This document shows, in pieces, positions 12,846 through 21,783 of a stretch of 64,000 nt of DNA. The stretch is from Pseudoalteromonas sp. MSK9-3 (lineage in GTDB: Bacteria; Pseudomonadota; Gammaproteobacteria; Enterobacterales; Alteromonadaceae). The stretch is taken from positions 1-64,000 of the forward strand of contig NZ_MIET01000013.1 in assembly GCF_003590335.1 (NCBI RefSeq), given 5' to 3'. Under the pieces are notes generated by a model. The model made no database searches. It was given only the letters and a program-made list of their open reading frames with translations, and had not been told where the DNA came from. Numbering within the stretch: position 1 is the first letter of the stretch; each line of letters opens with the position of its first letter. Position numbers and translations under genes: made by a program.

Positions 12846-13370
12846 GTGATTGATGCCGAAGGCTTTCGTGCCAATGTCGGAATTGTTATCTGTAACAATC
12901 AAGGACAGGTGTTTTGGGCACGTAGATATGGACAACACTCTTGGCAGTTTCCCCAAGGCGGTGTTGATGAAGGTGAGACCCCTGAACAAACAATGTATAG
13001 AGAGCTCAATGAAGAAGTCGGGTTAAAGCCTGAAGACGTTGAAATTGTCGCCAGTTCAAAACATTGGTTAAGGTATAAGCTACCAAAACGGTTGATCCGA
13101 CGAGACTCTAGCCCTGTATGTATAGGTCAAAAACAAAAGTGGTTTTTGTTAAAGCTTAGATGCAAAGACGAGGATGTTGATTTACTACACACGCATCATC
13201 CCGAGTTTGATGACTGGAGATGGGTAAGTTACTGGTATCCAGTGAGGCAAGTTGTGTCTTTCAAAAGAGATGTGTATCGTAGAGTGATGAAAGAATTTGC
13301 ACCCTTTGCGATGCCTTTTCACAAAAGAGAGCAAGGGCATCGGGAACAGCCGTGGCGCAATCGTAAATAG
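12846..13370 (+). CDS. rppH: RNA pyrophosphohydrolase RppH
   Basis: RppH removes pyrophosphate from the 5' triphosphate end of mRNAs and so triggers RNase E-dependent decay. The Nudix box lies at about residues 37-60 and reads [20 protein letters not shown], continuing VGL. The aromatic-rich context WQFPQGG and the C-terminal [20 protein letters not shown] are typical of RppH. The start is GTG with AGAGG upstream. At 174 residues it has normal length. ptsP follows after 20 bases, the conserved rppH-ptsP pair. Confidence 0.96.
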   Translation: MIDAEGFRANVGIVICNNQGQVFWARRYGQHSWQFPQGGVDEGETPEQTMYRELNEEVGLKPEDVEIVASSKHWLRYKLPKRLIRRDSSPVCIGQKQKWFLLKLRCKDEDVDLLHTHHPEFDDWRWVSYWYPVRQVVSFKRDVYRRVMKEFAPFAMPFHKREQGHREQPWRNRK

Positions 13371-13390
13371 TAAATAGTAAGTGAGGCACT

Positions 13391-15661
13391 GTGTTAGCGA
13401 CATTACGAAGTATTGTAGAATCGGTTGCACAACAGCCTACTTTAAATGAAGCGCTCACTCGTTTTGTGTTTATGGTCAAGGAGGCTATGAACACAGAGTG
13501 CTGTTCAATATATTTCGCAGACTATAGTCAAGATCACTTTATACTCATGGCCAGCGATGGCTTGAACCCTGAAGCCATAGGCCATTTTAGCGTCGGCTTT
13601 ACTGAAGGGTTAGTTGGGCTCGTTGCACAACGAGAAGAGCCAATAAATATTGCTCATGCACAGTCCCATCCACGGTTTAAACATGCGCCTGAGGTCAATG
13701 AAGAAGGGTTTAACGCATTTCTGTCAGTGCCTGTGGTGCACCAGCGAAAAGTACTCGGTGTTATTGTTGTGCAGCAGCGCGTTGCGAGGGTATTTAGTCA
13801 CGATGAAGAATCCTTTCTTATTACGTTATCAGCTCAATTAGCGTCTCAGCTTGCACACGCTGAAATACAGTCTTTACTTACCCATGAAGCTTCCTCACAC
13901 CAAACTTCCGTGCTAAAAGGTGTATCTAGCACGCCAGGTATTGCAATCGGTGAAGCGTTTGTAGTGCTGCCTAAGTTAGACTTTTCAAGTGTAGACTCCC
14001 AAAAGGTCACAGATACACCATTGCAACGAGAGCTGTTCTTGCAAGCTGTGGCTGCGACAAGGCAAGAGTTTCATATACTGGCTAATACACTCAGTGAACA
14101 TATTCCAAAAGAGGCTTTGGCTGTGTTTGATGTATATCAGCAGCTGCTAGATGCGCGTAGTTTAGGCTTACAAGTTGAACGGCAGCTATCTGACGGGTGG
14201 TGTGCAAAAAGTGCACTAAAACATGTGATAGAGTCTTTGGTATCACAGTTTAACGAAATGCATGATCCCTATATTAAAGAACGGGCTGTAGATGTAAAAG
14301 ATATTGGTTTAAGAGTGTTACACCACCTGATGGCGACAGAGCACGCAATTAAGGTTTACCCTGAAAATACCGTCCTTGTTACACATACATTAGCGCCTTC
14401 GATGCTAGCGGATATACCAAAAGAGCGGTTAAAAGGTGTTGTGAGTGTACAAGGGGCTGCAAATTCTCATGCCTCTATTTTGACTCGTGCAATGGGTGTA
14501 CCCGCTATTTGGGGAATTGAAGATATCCCTTTGTTACAACTTGATGGCAAAGATATGATTTTAGATGCCTATTCAGGTCGTTTATATATCTCACCTTCAG
14601 CAAGTTTGCGCAAAGAATATGAACAGCTTAGACGTCAAGATAGTGCGTTACATGATAAATTTGAAGCTGAGCATGCATTAGAGCCTGTTACGCTCGATGG
14701 CGAGCAAATGAGCTTGTTACTTAACGCGGGCTTGGACTTATCGACAGAACAAATGACGGCACATTATTGTGATGGTGTGGGCTTGTATAGAACTGAGTCG
14801 TGGTTTATGCAAAAAGGCCAATTTCCAACACAAAGTGAGCAAGAAAAGTGGTACAGAGAAGTGCTTAGCCGATACCACCCTGATCCCGTAGTAATGAGAA
14901 CGCTCGATATTGGCGGTGACAAAGTTTTAGAGTATTTTGATATTCAAGAAGAAAATCCATTTTTGGGTTGGCGTGGTATTCGAGTATCTCTGGACCACCC
15001 TGAAATATTTTTAGATCAAATCAAGGCCATGATCAAAGCAAACGTCGGATTAGGTAATTTACGAATCATGCTGCCTATGGTGAGTCATACCGACGAGATT
15101 GATGAAGCACTACAGCTCATCGAACAAGCGTATTTTGAATTACAAGAAGAGTGGGCAGACCCATTTTTATTAGTTGATAAACCTGAAGTGGGGGTGATGC
15201 TAGAGGTACCGTCAAGTGTCTTTTTATTACAGGATTGGGCTATAAAGGTTGATTTTTGTTCTGTAGGTAGTAACGATTTAACACAGTATTTATTAGCGGT
15301 AGATCGTAATAACACACAAGTTGCAGAATTATTTGATCCCTACCACCCGAGTGTTTTACGCGTACTTAACCAGATAGCAAATACGTGCCAAGATGTTGAA
15401 CTTCCCTTTAGCTTGTGTGGTGAGTTAGGGGGAGAGCCCGAGGGGGCTATTTTACTGATGGCGATGGGATATCGTCGCTTAAGTATGAATATTTTGTCAT
15501 TAAATAAAGTGAAATGGGTACTGAGGCGTTTAAGAGTGAAAGATATGGAAATCCTGCTGAGTGAATGTTTAGCGCAATCGTCTGTAAAGCAAGTGCATAG
15601 GTTATTACGTAGCTTCATGATCAAGCATGGCTTCAGCGAGCTGTTATATCATTCAAAATAA
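13391..15661 (+). CDS. ptsP: Phosphoenolpyruvate-protein phosphotransferase PtsP (enzyme I-Ntr)
   Basis: PtsP starts the nitrogen phosphotransferase relay, moving phosphate from PEP to NPr. A GAF sensory domain covers about residues 1-165. The enzyme I N-terminal domain starts at GVSSTPGIAIGEA. The phosphorylated His is in GAANSHASILTRAMG near residue 359. The PEP-binding barrel follows, with GVGLYRTESWFM, MRTLDIGGDK, the active-site region DFCSVGSNDLTQYLLA and the catalytic Cys in FSLCGELGG. At 756 residues it matches the family. The start is GTG. No ptsN or ptsO lies in the window. Confidence 0.96.
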   Translation: MLATLRSIVESVAQQPTLNEALTRFVFMVKEAMNTECCSIYFADYSQDHFILMASDGLNPEAIGHFSVGFTEGLVGLVAQREEPINIAHAQSHPRFKHAPEVNEEGFNAFLSVPVVHQRKVLGVIVVQQRVARVFSHDEESFLITLSAQLASQLAHAEIQSLLTHEASSHQTSVLKGVSSTPGIAIGEAFVVLPKLDFSSVDSQKVTDTPLQRELFLQAVAATRQEFHILANTLSEHIPKEALAVFDVYQQLLDARSLGLQVERQLSDGWCAKSALKHVIESLVSQFNEMHDPYIKERAVDVKDIGLRVLHHLMATEHAIKVYPENTVLVTHTLAPSMLADIPKERLKGVVSVQGAANSHASILTRAMGVPAIWGIEDIPLLQLDGKDMILDAYSGRLYISPSASLRKEYEQLRRQDSALHDKFEAEHALEPVTLDGEQMSLLLNAGLDLSTEQMTAHYCDGVGLYRTESWFMQKGQFPTQSEQEKWYREVLSRYHPDPVVMRTLDIGGDKVLEYFDIQEENPFLGWRGIRVSLDHPEIFLDQIKAMIKANVGLGNLRIMLPMVSHTDEIDEALQLIEQAYFELQEEWADPFLLVDKPEVGVMLEVPSSVFLLQDWAIKVDFCSVGSNDLTQYLLAVDRNNTQVAELFDPYHPSVLRVLNQIANTCQDVELPFSLCGELGGEPEGAILLMAMGYRRLSMNILSLNKVKWVLRRLRVKDMEILLSECLAQSSVKQVHRLLRSFMIKHGFSELLYHSK

Positions 15662-15730
15662 TTACGTCGATGGTGTCTAATATACAAGAATACGTTAATA
15701 TAGCCGCGAATAATAACAAGAGATAAAAAG

Positions 15731-16540
15731 ATGTCCGACACCATGTTATTGATAGCTTATTGTGCCTTTTTAGGCTGTGGCGTTGGTTTTTTAGCTGGGT
15801 TATTAGGTATTGGTGGTGGACTTATCATTGTACCAGTCTTGAGTGGCATTTTACTTCACTTTCAAGTGGTAGACGCCTCTTTGGTGTTGATAGTTGCCAT
15901 CGCAACCTCACTTGCTTCTATTTTATTCACATCCACAGCATCCGCATTAGCACACCATAAAAATCACAATGTCCCCTGGGGGGTTGCTCCTTGGGTAATG
16001 GGGGGAGTCGCCGTTGGTGCATTAATAAGTGGGTTTTGTGCTGGGTTATTGCCTGAGCCTGTAGTGAGGTGGATTTTCTCTGTGAGCTTGGTGTTAATTG
16101 CCCTGAAAATGGTATACAGCAGTACAAAAACACAGCAAAAGATCCGAGCCTTGCCTAATCATCTTGTTTTAGCCAGTTTAACCGCTATGATGGGAGGGTT
16201 ATCGGCAATGATAGGTATTGGGGGCGGCGCATTATTGGTCCCTTTCTTGACTTACTTTTCTGTTGATATGAAAAAAGCAATTGGTTGTGCCTCTGTATGC
16301 GGTATTGTTATTGCGCTCTTTGGTTCATTGGGGTACGTGACTTCTGGTAGTATTCATAATACTTGGACTGAAGGATTTGCTGGTTTTGTCTATTTGCCAG
16401 CGCTGTTTGGTATTGTACTGACATCATGGTTTATGGCACCACTTGGTGCAAAAGCCACACAGTTTTTACCTATTTCTACTATTAAAAAAATATTTGCTGC
16501 ATTATTACTTGGTATTGCCGCGAATATGATAATCCATTAA
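15731..16540 (+). CDS. TauE/SafE family permease (putative sulfite/anion exporter)
   Basis: This is an integral membrane protein of 269 residues with about eight hydrophobic segments and the two glycine-rich repeats of the TauE/SafE (DUF81) family: GFLAGLLGIGGGLIIVPVL near the N-terminus and GGLSAMIGIGGGALLVPFL near the middle. Members export small organosulfur compounds or sulfite, but the substrate here cannot be told. It lies between ptsP and lgt in the same direction, with 9 bases to lgt, so it is probably in the lgt-thyA operon. Confidence 0.88.
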   Translation: MSDTMLLIAYCAFLGCGVGFLAGLLGIGGGLIIVPVLSGILLHFQVVDASLVLIVAIATSLASILFTSTASALAHHKNHNVPWGVAPWVMGGVAVGALISGFCAGLLPEPVVRWIFSVSLVLIALKMVYSSTKTQQKIRALPNHLVLASLTAMMGGLSAMIGIGGGALLVPFLTYFSVDMKKAIGCASVCGIVIALFGSLGYVTSGSIHNTWTEGFAGFVYLPALFGIVLTSWFMAPLGAKATQFLPISTIKKIFAALLLGIAANMIIH

Positions 16541-16549
16541 AGGACAGTT

Positions 16550-17356
16550 ATGGCTATGCAGTTTCCTGAAATTGATCCAATTATATTCTCTATTGGTCCA
16601 TTAAGTGTACGCTGGTATGGCGTTATGTACCTAATAGGTTTTACATTCGCTATGTGGTTGGCCAATCGTCAAGCTGAAAAGCCAGATTCTGGCTGGACAA
16701 AAGAGCAGGTGAGTGACATGTTATTTTATGGCATGTTAGGTGTCATATTAGGTGGTCGAGTAGGTTACGTACTGTTTTATCAGTTCGGTCACTTTATAGA
16801 TAACCCCTTATATTTGTTCCGAATAGATCAAGGTGGCATGTCGTTTCATGGCGGTGCATTAGGTGTTATTGCTGCGATTATTATTTTTGCTATTCGTACG
16901 AAAAAATCTATTTTGTCAGTCGGTGATTTTGTTGTACCACTGGTTCCTGTTGGCTTGTTGGCAGGGCGCATTGGTAACTTTATTAATGGTGAACTTTGGG
17001 GAAGAACAACAGACGTATCGTGGGCGTTTGTATTCCCAACCGGTGGTCCTTTACCTAGGCACCCGTCTCAGCTTTATGAAGCCTTTTTTGAAGGGCTCGT
17101 GTTATTTATTATACTGATCTGGTTTGCTAAAAAACCAAGGCCTGCGGGCAGTATTGCTGGACTATTTTTATTGGGTTATGGGGCGTTTCGGTTCTGTATT
17201 GAATATTTCCGTGAGCCGGATGCACATATTGGTTTATATGCAGGTGTGATTTCTCAGGGACAAATACTGTCATTACCTATGGTTATCGCAGGTGCCGGAT
17301 TAATGGTATGGGCATATAAAAGCAAATCAACAACTCACTCTCAGGTCTCAAACTAA
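16550..17356 (+). CDS. lgt: Prolipoprotein diacylglyceryl transferase
   Basis: Lgt attaches diacylglycerol from phosphatidylglycerol to the lipobox cysteine of prolipoproteins in the inner membrane, the first step of lipoprotein maturation. Signatures are the MSFHGGALG motif and the Lgt signature [14 protein letters not shown]. The sequence also shows about seven hydrophobic segments and a C-terminal REPDAHIG motif. At 268 residues it has normal length. Many lipoproteins in this window (FlgO family, FlgP, FlgH, SPOR proteins) depend on it. AAAGGA precedes the ATG, and thyA follows after 12 bases. Confidence 0.96.
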   Translation: MAMQFPEIDPIIFSIGPLSVRWYGVMYLIGFTFAMWLANRQAEKPDSGWTKEQVSDMLFYGMLGVILGGRVGYVLFYQFGHFIDNPLYLFRIDQGGMSFHGGALGVIAAIIIFAIRTKKSILSVGDFVVPLVPVGLLAGRIGNFINGELWGRTTDVSWAFVFPTGGPLPRHPSQLYEAFFEGLVLFIILIWFAKKPRPAGSIAGLFLLGYGAFRFCIEYFREPDAHIGLYAGVISQGQILSLPMVIAGAGLMVWAYKSKSTTHSQVSN

Positions 17357-17368
17357 GTTAGATAAAAG

Positions 17369-18202
17369 ATGAAACAATATTTAGAACTTATGCGCCATGT
17401 TAAAGAGCAAGGCACGAAAAAAGAAGATAGAACGGGTACTGGCACCGTGAGTGTATTTGGTTATCAAATGCGTTTTGATTTACAAGAAGGGTTTCCACTT
17501 GTAACAACGAAAAAATGCCACTTACGTTCAATTATCCACGAATTACTGTGGTTTTTGAAAGGTGAAACCAATATTGCGTATTTGAAAGACAATGGCGTAA
17601 GTATTTGGGATGGCTGGGCTACCGAAGAGGGAGAGCTGGGGCCAGTGTATGGCAAACAGTGGCGTTCATGGACTGGTCCAAACGGTGAAGTTGTGGACCA
17701 AATTCAAGAATTGATTGAACAAATAAAAACGAACCCTGATTCTCGCCGCTTAATTGTAAGTGCCTGGAACCCTGCGCTGTTACCTGATACGCAATACACG
17801 CCGAAAGAAAATGCGCAGCAAGGCAAGCAGGCATTGCCGCCATGCCATACTTTATTTCAGTTTTACGTCCTGGATGGCAAGCTCTCTTGTCAATTGTATC
17901 AACGCAGCGCGGATATTTTCTTAGGCGTGCCGTTTAATATTGCCAGTTATGCTTTACTTACAATGATGATTGCACAAGTCTGTGAGTTAGAGCCTGGGGA
18001 TTTTATTCATACATTTGGTGATGCGCATTTGTACTCTAATCATATGGAACAGGTGGATGAGCAATTATCTCGTGTGCCTTTTGCAAAACCTACGATGAAA
18101 ATAAACCCAGAAATAAAGGACATTTTTGGCTTTAAATATGATGATTTTGAGCTAGTTGATTATCAGGCTCACCCCCATATTAAAGCGCCAGTGGCTATTT
18201 AG
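17369..18202 (+). CDS. thyA: Thymidylate synthase ThyA
   Basis: ThyA makes dTMP from dUMP with methylene-tetrahydrofolate. The catalytic Cys is in [13 protein letters not shown] near residue 160. The dUMP-binding Arg and Asp residues lie in [20 protein letters not shown]. The protein is 277 residues, longer than the 264 of E. coli. A short insertion before the active site (residues around [10 protein letters not shown]) accounts for most of the difference, and similar lengths occur in other marine gammaproteobacteria. The lgt-thyA pair is conserved. Confidence 0.97.
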   Translation: MKQYLELMRHVKEQGTKKEDRTGTGTVSVFGYQMRFDLQEGFPLVTTKKCHLRSIIHELLWFLKGETNIAYLKDNGVSIWDGWATEEGELGPVYGKQWRSWTGPNGEVVDQIQELIEQIKTNPDSRRLIVSAWNPALLPDTQYTPKENAQQGKQALPPCHTLFQFYVLDGKLSCQLYQRSADIFLGVPFNIASYALLTMMIAQVCELEPGDFIHTFGDAHLYSNHMEQVDEQLSRVPFAKPTMKINPEIKDIFGFKYDDFELVDYQAHPHIKAPVAI

Positions 18203-18210
18203 GAGATAAA

Positions 18211-19089
18211 ATGAAAGCCGTTATACCTGTTGCGGGGCTAGGAACCCGCATGTTACCTGCGACTAAAGCAATTCCAAAAGAAATGCTACCCATTGTTGAC
18301 CGACCGCTTATTCAGTATGTGGTCAGTGAAGCCGTGGCTGCAGGTATTAAAGAAATTGTATTGGTCACGCACTCAAGTAAAAATTCTATCGAAAACCATT
18401 TTGATACTAGCTTTGAACTCGAGGCCACGCTTGAAAAGCGAGTAAAAAGGCAGTTACTTGCAGAGATACAGTCGATTTGTCCAAAAGATGTGACAATTAT
18501 TCAGGTAAGACAAGGTGAAGCCAAAGGCCTTGGCCACGCTATTAATTGCGCAGCCCCAATTATAGGCGATGCCCCTTTTGTGGTTATGCTCCCAGACGTA
18601 CTAATTGATGATGCAGCCAGTGATTTAGCCACCGATAACCTCGCGGAAATGCTAGTGCGTTATCAAGAAACAGGGAAAAGCCAGATAATGGTTGAGCCTG
18701 TGGCGCACGAAGAGGTTAACAAATTTGGTATTGCTGATATTGGTGACGTTACCCTTGATGCTGGAGCAAGTTGCGACCTTAATGTATTGGTTGAAAAACC
18801 AGACGTTGACCAAGCGCCGTCTAACCTTGCTGTTGTAGGTCGTTATGTTTTGAGTGAAAAAATCTGGCCATTGCTGGCTAAAACCCCACTCGGCGCTGGT
18901 GATGAAATTCAATTAACAGACGCCATTGCAATGTTGATGAATGACGATGCTGTTCAGGCTTACGCTATTAAAGGGCGAAGCCATGATTGCGGTAGTAAAT
19001 TAGGTTACTTACAAGCCAATATTGAATATGCGTTACGACGGACTGAGTTTGCGGGTGATTTAAAGGCGCATATTAAAACGATACTATAG
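18211..19089 (+). CDS. galU: UTP-glucose-1-phosphate uridylyltransferase GalU
   Basis: GalU makes UDP-glucose from UTP and glucose-1-phosphate, feeding lipopolysaccharide and exopolysaccharide synthesis. The nucleotidyltransferase signature is at the start, [20 protein letters not shown], followed by KEMLPIVD. Other family motifs are [21 protein letters not shown] and FGIADIG. At 292 residues it has the usual length. It follows thyA after 8 bases with AGGAGA in front. An imperfect stem-loop (19096-19127) follows the stop but lacks a T-run. Confidence 0.95.
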   Translation: MKAVIPVAGLGTRMLPATKAIPKEMLPIVDRPLIQYVVSEAVAAGIKEIVLVTHSSKNSIENHFDTSFELEATLEKRVKRQLLAEIQSICPKDVTIIQVRQGEAKGLGHAINCAAPIIGDAPFVVMLPDVLIDDAASDLATDNLAEMLVRYQETGKSQIMVEPVAHEEVNKFGIADIGDVTLDAGASCDLNVLVEKPDVDQAPSNLAVVGRYVLSEKIWPLLAKTPLGAGDEIQLTDAIAMLMNDDAVQAYAIKGRSHDCGSKLGYLQANIEYALRRTEFAGDLKAHIKTIL

Positions 19090-19146
19090 AAGTGGGTTTA
19101 AGGGTGGTGTATAGCTGCCCTTTAAACAATAAAGAGTGCAAAGGAT

Positions 19147-19731
19147 ATGTTGAATTTAAAAAAGTTGCGAGCATGTTTAAGCCTATGCATTGTTCTTGTT
19201 ACAGTAGTTGGTTGCAGTAGCCCCGTACACCGGCCTCCCCAACAGCCTACTGATACCAGTGAATTTATCACTCGAAGCGAGGTTGAGCCTTTTTTAACAC
19301 AATGGAACAGTAAGAAAGAGAGCTTAGAACGCTTAGCTGCGTTAGAAGAAGATTTGAAAATATTATTGGAGGTGGTCTCTAAACAGGTGAATGTTACGGA
19401 ATTACCTGAATCTCTAAGAGGTGATATTAAGCAGATTGAACATAGGGCTGAAAATCATACCTCGGGTGAAACAACAGAAGTCAGTGTAAAGCTAGGAACG
19501 TACTTTAACGCTTTACGTGCCGATGCAGCATTAAAAAAATTTAATATACAATTCCCTGAGCTAGCTTCGGCAATTAATACTCATATAAAGAAAATTAATC
19601 TAAACCAGAGTGAACGGCATATATTGGTGGGAGAACAGTTAAGCTCAATGCAAGAAGCTGATAAGTTGTGTTTATTATTAAAACAATTCTCACAACGCTG
19701 TGAGGTGATCACAACTGACTTAGCCCTCTGA
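19147..19731 (+). CDS. Lipoprotein with C-terminal SPOR-like domain
   Basis: A lipoprotein signal peptide ends in the lipobox VVGC (Cys 23), so the protein should be membrane-anchored. A short Pro-rich linker and a helical region (QWNSKKESLERLAALEEDLK) follow. The last ~85 residues read as a SPOR-type beta-alpha-beta-beta-alpha-beta unit, from TEVSVKLGTY to CEVITT. Within it is a Cys pair spaced C-x9-C (LCLLLKQFSQRC). The helical part and the Cys pair recur in the lipoprotein at 24760, so the two are paralogues flanking the chaperone-usher genes. SPOR domains commonly bind peptidoglycan lacking stem peptides. No gene name is known to me. The SPOR call is by pattern only. Confidence 0.7.
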   Translation: MLNLKKLRACLSLCIVLVTVVGCSSPVHRPPQQPTDTSEFITRSEVEPFLTQWNSKKESLERLAALEEDLKILLEVVSKQVNVTELPESLRGDIKQIEHRAENHTSGETTEVSVKLGTYFNALRADAALKKFNIQFPELASAINTHIKKINLNQSERHILVGEQLSSMQEADKLCLLLKQFSQRCEVITTDLAL

Positions 19732-19809
19732 GTTGTATGCTTTTAACTCAGACTTTTAGTACTATATTATTATTTTATGCGGAATATTCTGAAAATAATT
19801 AAATTAGTT

Positions 19810-19836
19810 TAAAGTTATGCTATAAATAGACGATAA
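19810..19836 (+). promoter_or_regulatory. FliA (sigma-28)-like promoter ahead of the pilin gene
   Basis: TAAAG (19810-19814, continuing TT) and ACGATAA (19830-19836) are 15 bases apart, matching the FliA consensus TAAAG-N15-CCGATAA with one mismatch. The same stretch also contains an extended -10 (TGCTATAAAT), so a sigma-70 promoter is an alternative. The ~55-base leader fits the pilin start. Confidence 0.45.
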
Positions 19837-19892
19837 ATGGAAGGCTAATAAATACAGCCAATTTAAATATATAATGGAAATAAGGATATATT

Positions 19893-20492
19893 ATGAATTT
19901 ATCAATCAAAAAAATTGCAGTAGTTGCGGTGCCAGCCCTGCTATCACTGTCTTCTTTCTCAGCTATTAGTAAAACTGCATCATTTACAGCCTCAGTAGAA
20001 GTTAAAAATACATTTGAGTTAAATGTTGTTGATCAATTGAGCTTTGGTAAGATCAGAGCAAGTGCTGATACCACTGGGACAACTCAGGCAACATTAGTGA
20101 TGCCAGCAAATCCGAACGCTTCAGCCGTTGTGGCAAATACAGCAGATGCCGTGATCGCTATTTTAGAAGAAGGCGCACCCGCTAAGTTTACCATTGAAGG
20201 CGTTGCCGCATTTACTGAATTAACAATTACAGACCCAACAGAAACAGATATTACAGCAAAAGATTCAGCGCCTCCTGGCGCAGCTGCGTTCAAACTGGGC
20301 ACATATGAGTACTTCGTTGTAGAAGGGGCTGATGCGGGCTCTTTAGTCGTCGCTAATAAAATACAGGTAGATGGCGATGGCAAGGCTACGTTTACATTAG
20401 GTGCCACATTATCAACTGATGGATCTACACCAACCAGTGATTACATTGATGGCGCTTACGAGGGCACATTTTCTGTAGAAGTAGCCTACTAA
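19893..20492 (+). CDS. Major pilin-like protein, DUF4402 type
   Basis: This is a 199-residue secreted protein with a Sec signal peptide (cleavage probably after FSAISKTA). The mature part is Ala/Thr-rich and beta-structured. It starts with an alternating strand, FTASVEVKNTFELNVVDQLSFGKIRA, and ends YIDGAYEGTFSVEVAY. This pattern matches DUF4402 proteins, which often accompany PapD-type chaperones and ushers. No cysteine occurs in the mature part. It is first in a run with a second such protein, a chaperone and an usher, so it is probably the main fibre subunit. AAGGATAT precedes the ATG. Confidence 0.75.
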   Translation: MNLSIKKIAVVAVPALLSLSSFSAISKTASFTASVEVKNTFELNVVDQLSFGKIRASADTTGTTQATLVMPANPNASAVVANTADAVIAILEEGAPAKFTIEGVAAFTELTITDPTETDITAKDSAPPGAAAFKLGTYEYFVVEGADAGSLVVANKIQVDGDGKATFTLGATLSTDGSTPTSDYIDGAYEGTFSVEVAY

Positions 20493-20528
20493 GGTTGACG
20501 CTTTTCACGGGTTAAATGGTATATCTCG

Positions 20529-20975
20529 ATGAAGTGTACAGCATGGTTCTTATTGCTGATGTTACTTTGTATTCCATACTCTAAGGGGATAGAAATTGAT
20601 CCCCTTAATTTTGGCATCATTGTGATCCCCGATAACTCTAAGCCACATACATTGGTATTATCTGCTAATAATACATCTCGTAGTGATTCACTACATATAA
20701 TACAAACCGGTAACCCTGCTAAACTGTTGTTTGAAAACCTGCCAGCTAGAAAACAAGTGTTTTTTAGCGATAATGCAGCTGCTACAAGGTTAACCAGCCC
20801 GTATACAGGTAATTACTTTACGATAGATACTTTACTATATCGTAACTCAGTATTTACCGATGAAGTTGGGGCTGTTTTATTATCTGTTGGTGCACAAATA
20901 AGCACTTCGGGTAATACCATGTCGTATAACGATGGTGCGTATTCAGGATTAATTGAAGTTACCCTTTCTTATTAA
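20529..20975 (+). CDS. Minor pilin-like protein, DUF4402-like
   Basis: This 148-residue protein has a signal peptide (residues ~1-19, ending YSKG) and a beta-rich mature part. Its C-terminus, YNDGAYSGLIEVTLSY, closely matches that of the upstream pilin (YIDGAYEGTFSVEVAY), and its start EIDPLNFGIIVI matches the LSFGKI strand. It is probably a minor or tip subunit of the same fibre. It lies between pilin and chaperone genes in one direction. The family assignment rests on these end motifs. Confidence 0.6.
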   Translation: MKCTAWFLLLMLLCIPYSKGIEIDPLNFGIIVIPDNSKPHTLVLSANNTSRSDSLHIIQTGNPAKLLFENLPARKQVFFSDNAAATRLTSPYTGNYFTIDTLLYRNSVFTDEVGAVLLSVGAQISTSGNTMSYNDGAYSGLIEVTLSY

Positions 20976-20985
20976 GCTTATCTCT

Positions 20986-21783
20986 ATGCGTTATTTTTCA
21001 AATTTATTTATTATATTTACAAGCTTATTTTTCTGTGTTGATGCACTTGCTAACTTAATGATCACACCAACACGGGTTAGTTTAGCTGAGCGAGACCGAA
21101 CAACTAAAGTGTATATAATCAACACTTCCAATGAAACTAAAACATATCGTTTGATTTGGACTGAAAAGCTTGCGAAGTCAGAAGGAGGGTATATAAATCA
21201 TGATGGGTTACTACCCACTTCGCTTAGTCCTATGATGCGCATGAGCCCGAGTCAAGTGACATTAAAAGCGGGTGAAAAGCAGGTTGTAAAGTTGGCAGTC
21301 AGAAAGCCTAAAGGGTTAAAATCTCAGGAATATCGCTCGCACCTATTATTCCAAGCTTTGCCAAATCAAAGCCCTGCTGCGGAAAAAGAGCTTGGGATAA
21401 ATCTAAATATGGTTTTAAGTTACTCTATTCCTGTAATCTTAAAATATGGTTCTGATTTACCTAAAGTGTCTATATCTGACGTTAAAGTTATGAAAGATAA
21501 AGTCAGCCTCAACTTTAATCACACTGGCGATTTTAGTGCCTTTGGTGATGTTGCGGTTTATTTTAATAGTAAAAATAGTTCAAAACCTCAGCGTATAGGT
21601 TTAGTCGCGGGTTATAGTATTTATCCAGAGTTAACTTCGTTAAGTACCACACTTAAATTCTTAGATGGCTTTCGAGTGACAGAGCCTGGCGATATTACGA
21701 TTAAATATATGGGTAAAGAAGAATATAAAAAAGTCTTGTTTGCTGAAAAAACCATCAGCGTAGACTCACTTCTGTCACTCTAA
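20986..21783 (+). CDS. PapD-type periplasmic pilus chaperone
   Basis: A signal peptide (MRYFSNLFIIF, cleavage near DALAN) is followed by an immunoglobulin-like PapD N-domain. It shows MITPTRVSLAERDRTTKVYIINTS, then MRMSPSQVTLKAGEKQVVKLAVRKP and a YRSHLLFQAL strand. The second domain follows. Such chaperones fold pilins by donor-strand complementation and deliver them to the usher. I took the ATG at 20986, just past the previous stop. An in-frame TTG at 20953 is less likely. No clear ribosome site is seen, so it may be translationally coupled. The usher ATG directly abuts the stop. Confidence 0.85.
   Translation: MRYFSNLFIIFTSLFFCVDALANLMITPTRVSLAERDRTTKVYIINTSNETKTYRLIWTEKLAKSEGGYINHDGLLPTSLSPMMRMSPSQVTLKAGEKQVVKLAVRKPKGLKSQEYRSHLLFQALPNQSPAAEKELGINLNMVLSYSIPVILKYGSDLPKVSISDVKVMKDKVSLNFNHTGDFSAFGDVAVYFNSKNSSKPQRIGLVAGYSIYPELTSLSTTLKFLDGFRVTEPGDITIKYMGKEEYKKVLFAEKTISVDSLLSL

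Noticed and set aside
20953..20985. TTG start extending the chaperone N-terminus by 11 residues
   Set aside because: It would overlap the previous gene, and the ATG at 20986 gives a normal signal peptide.
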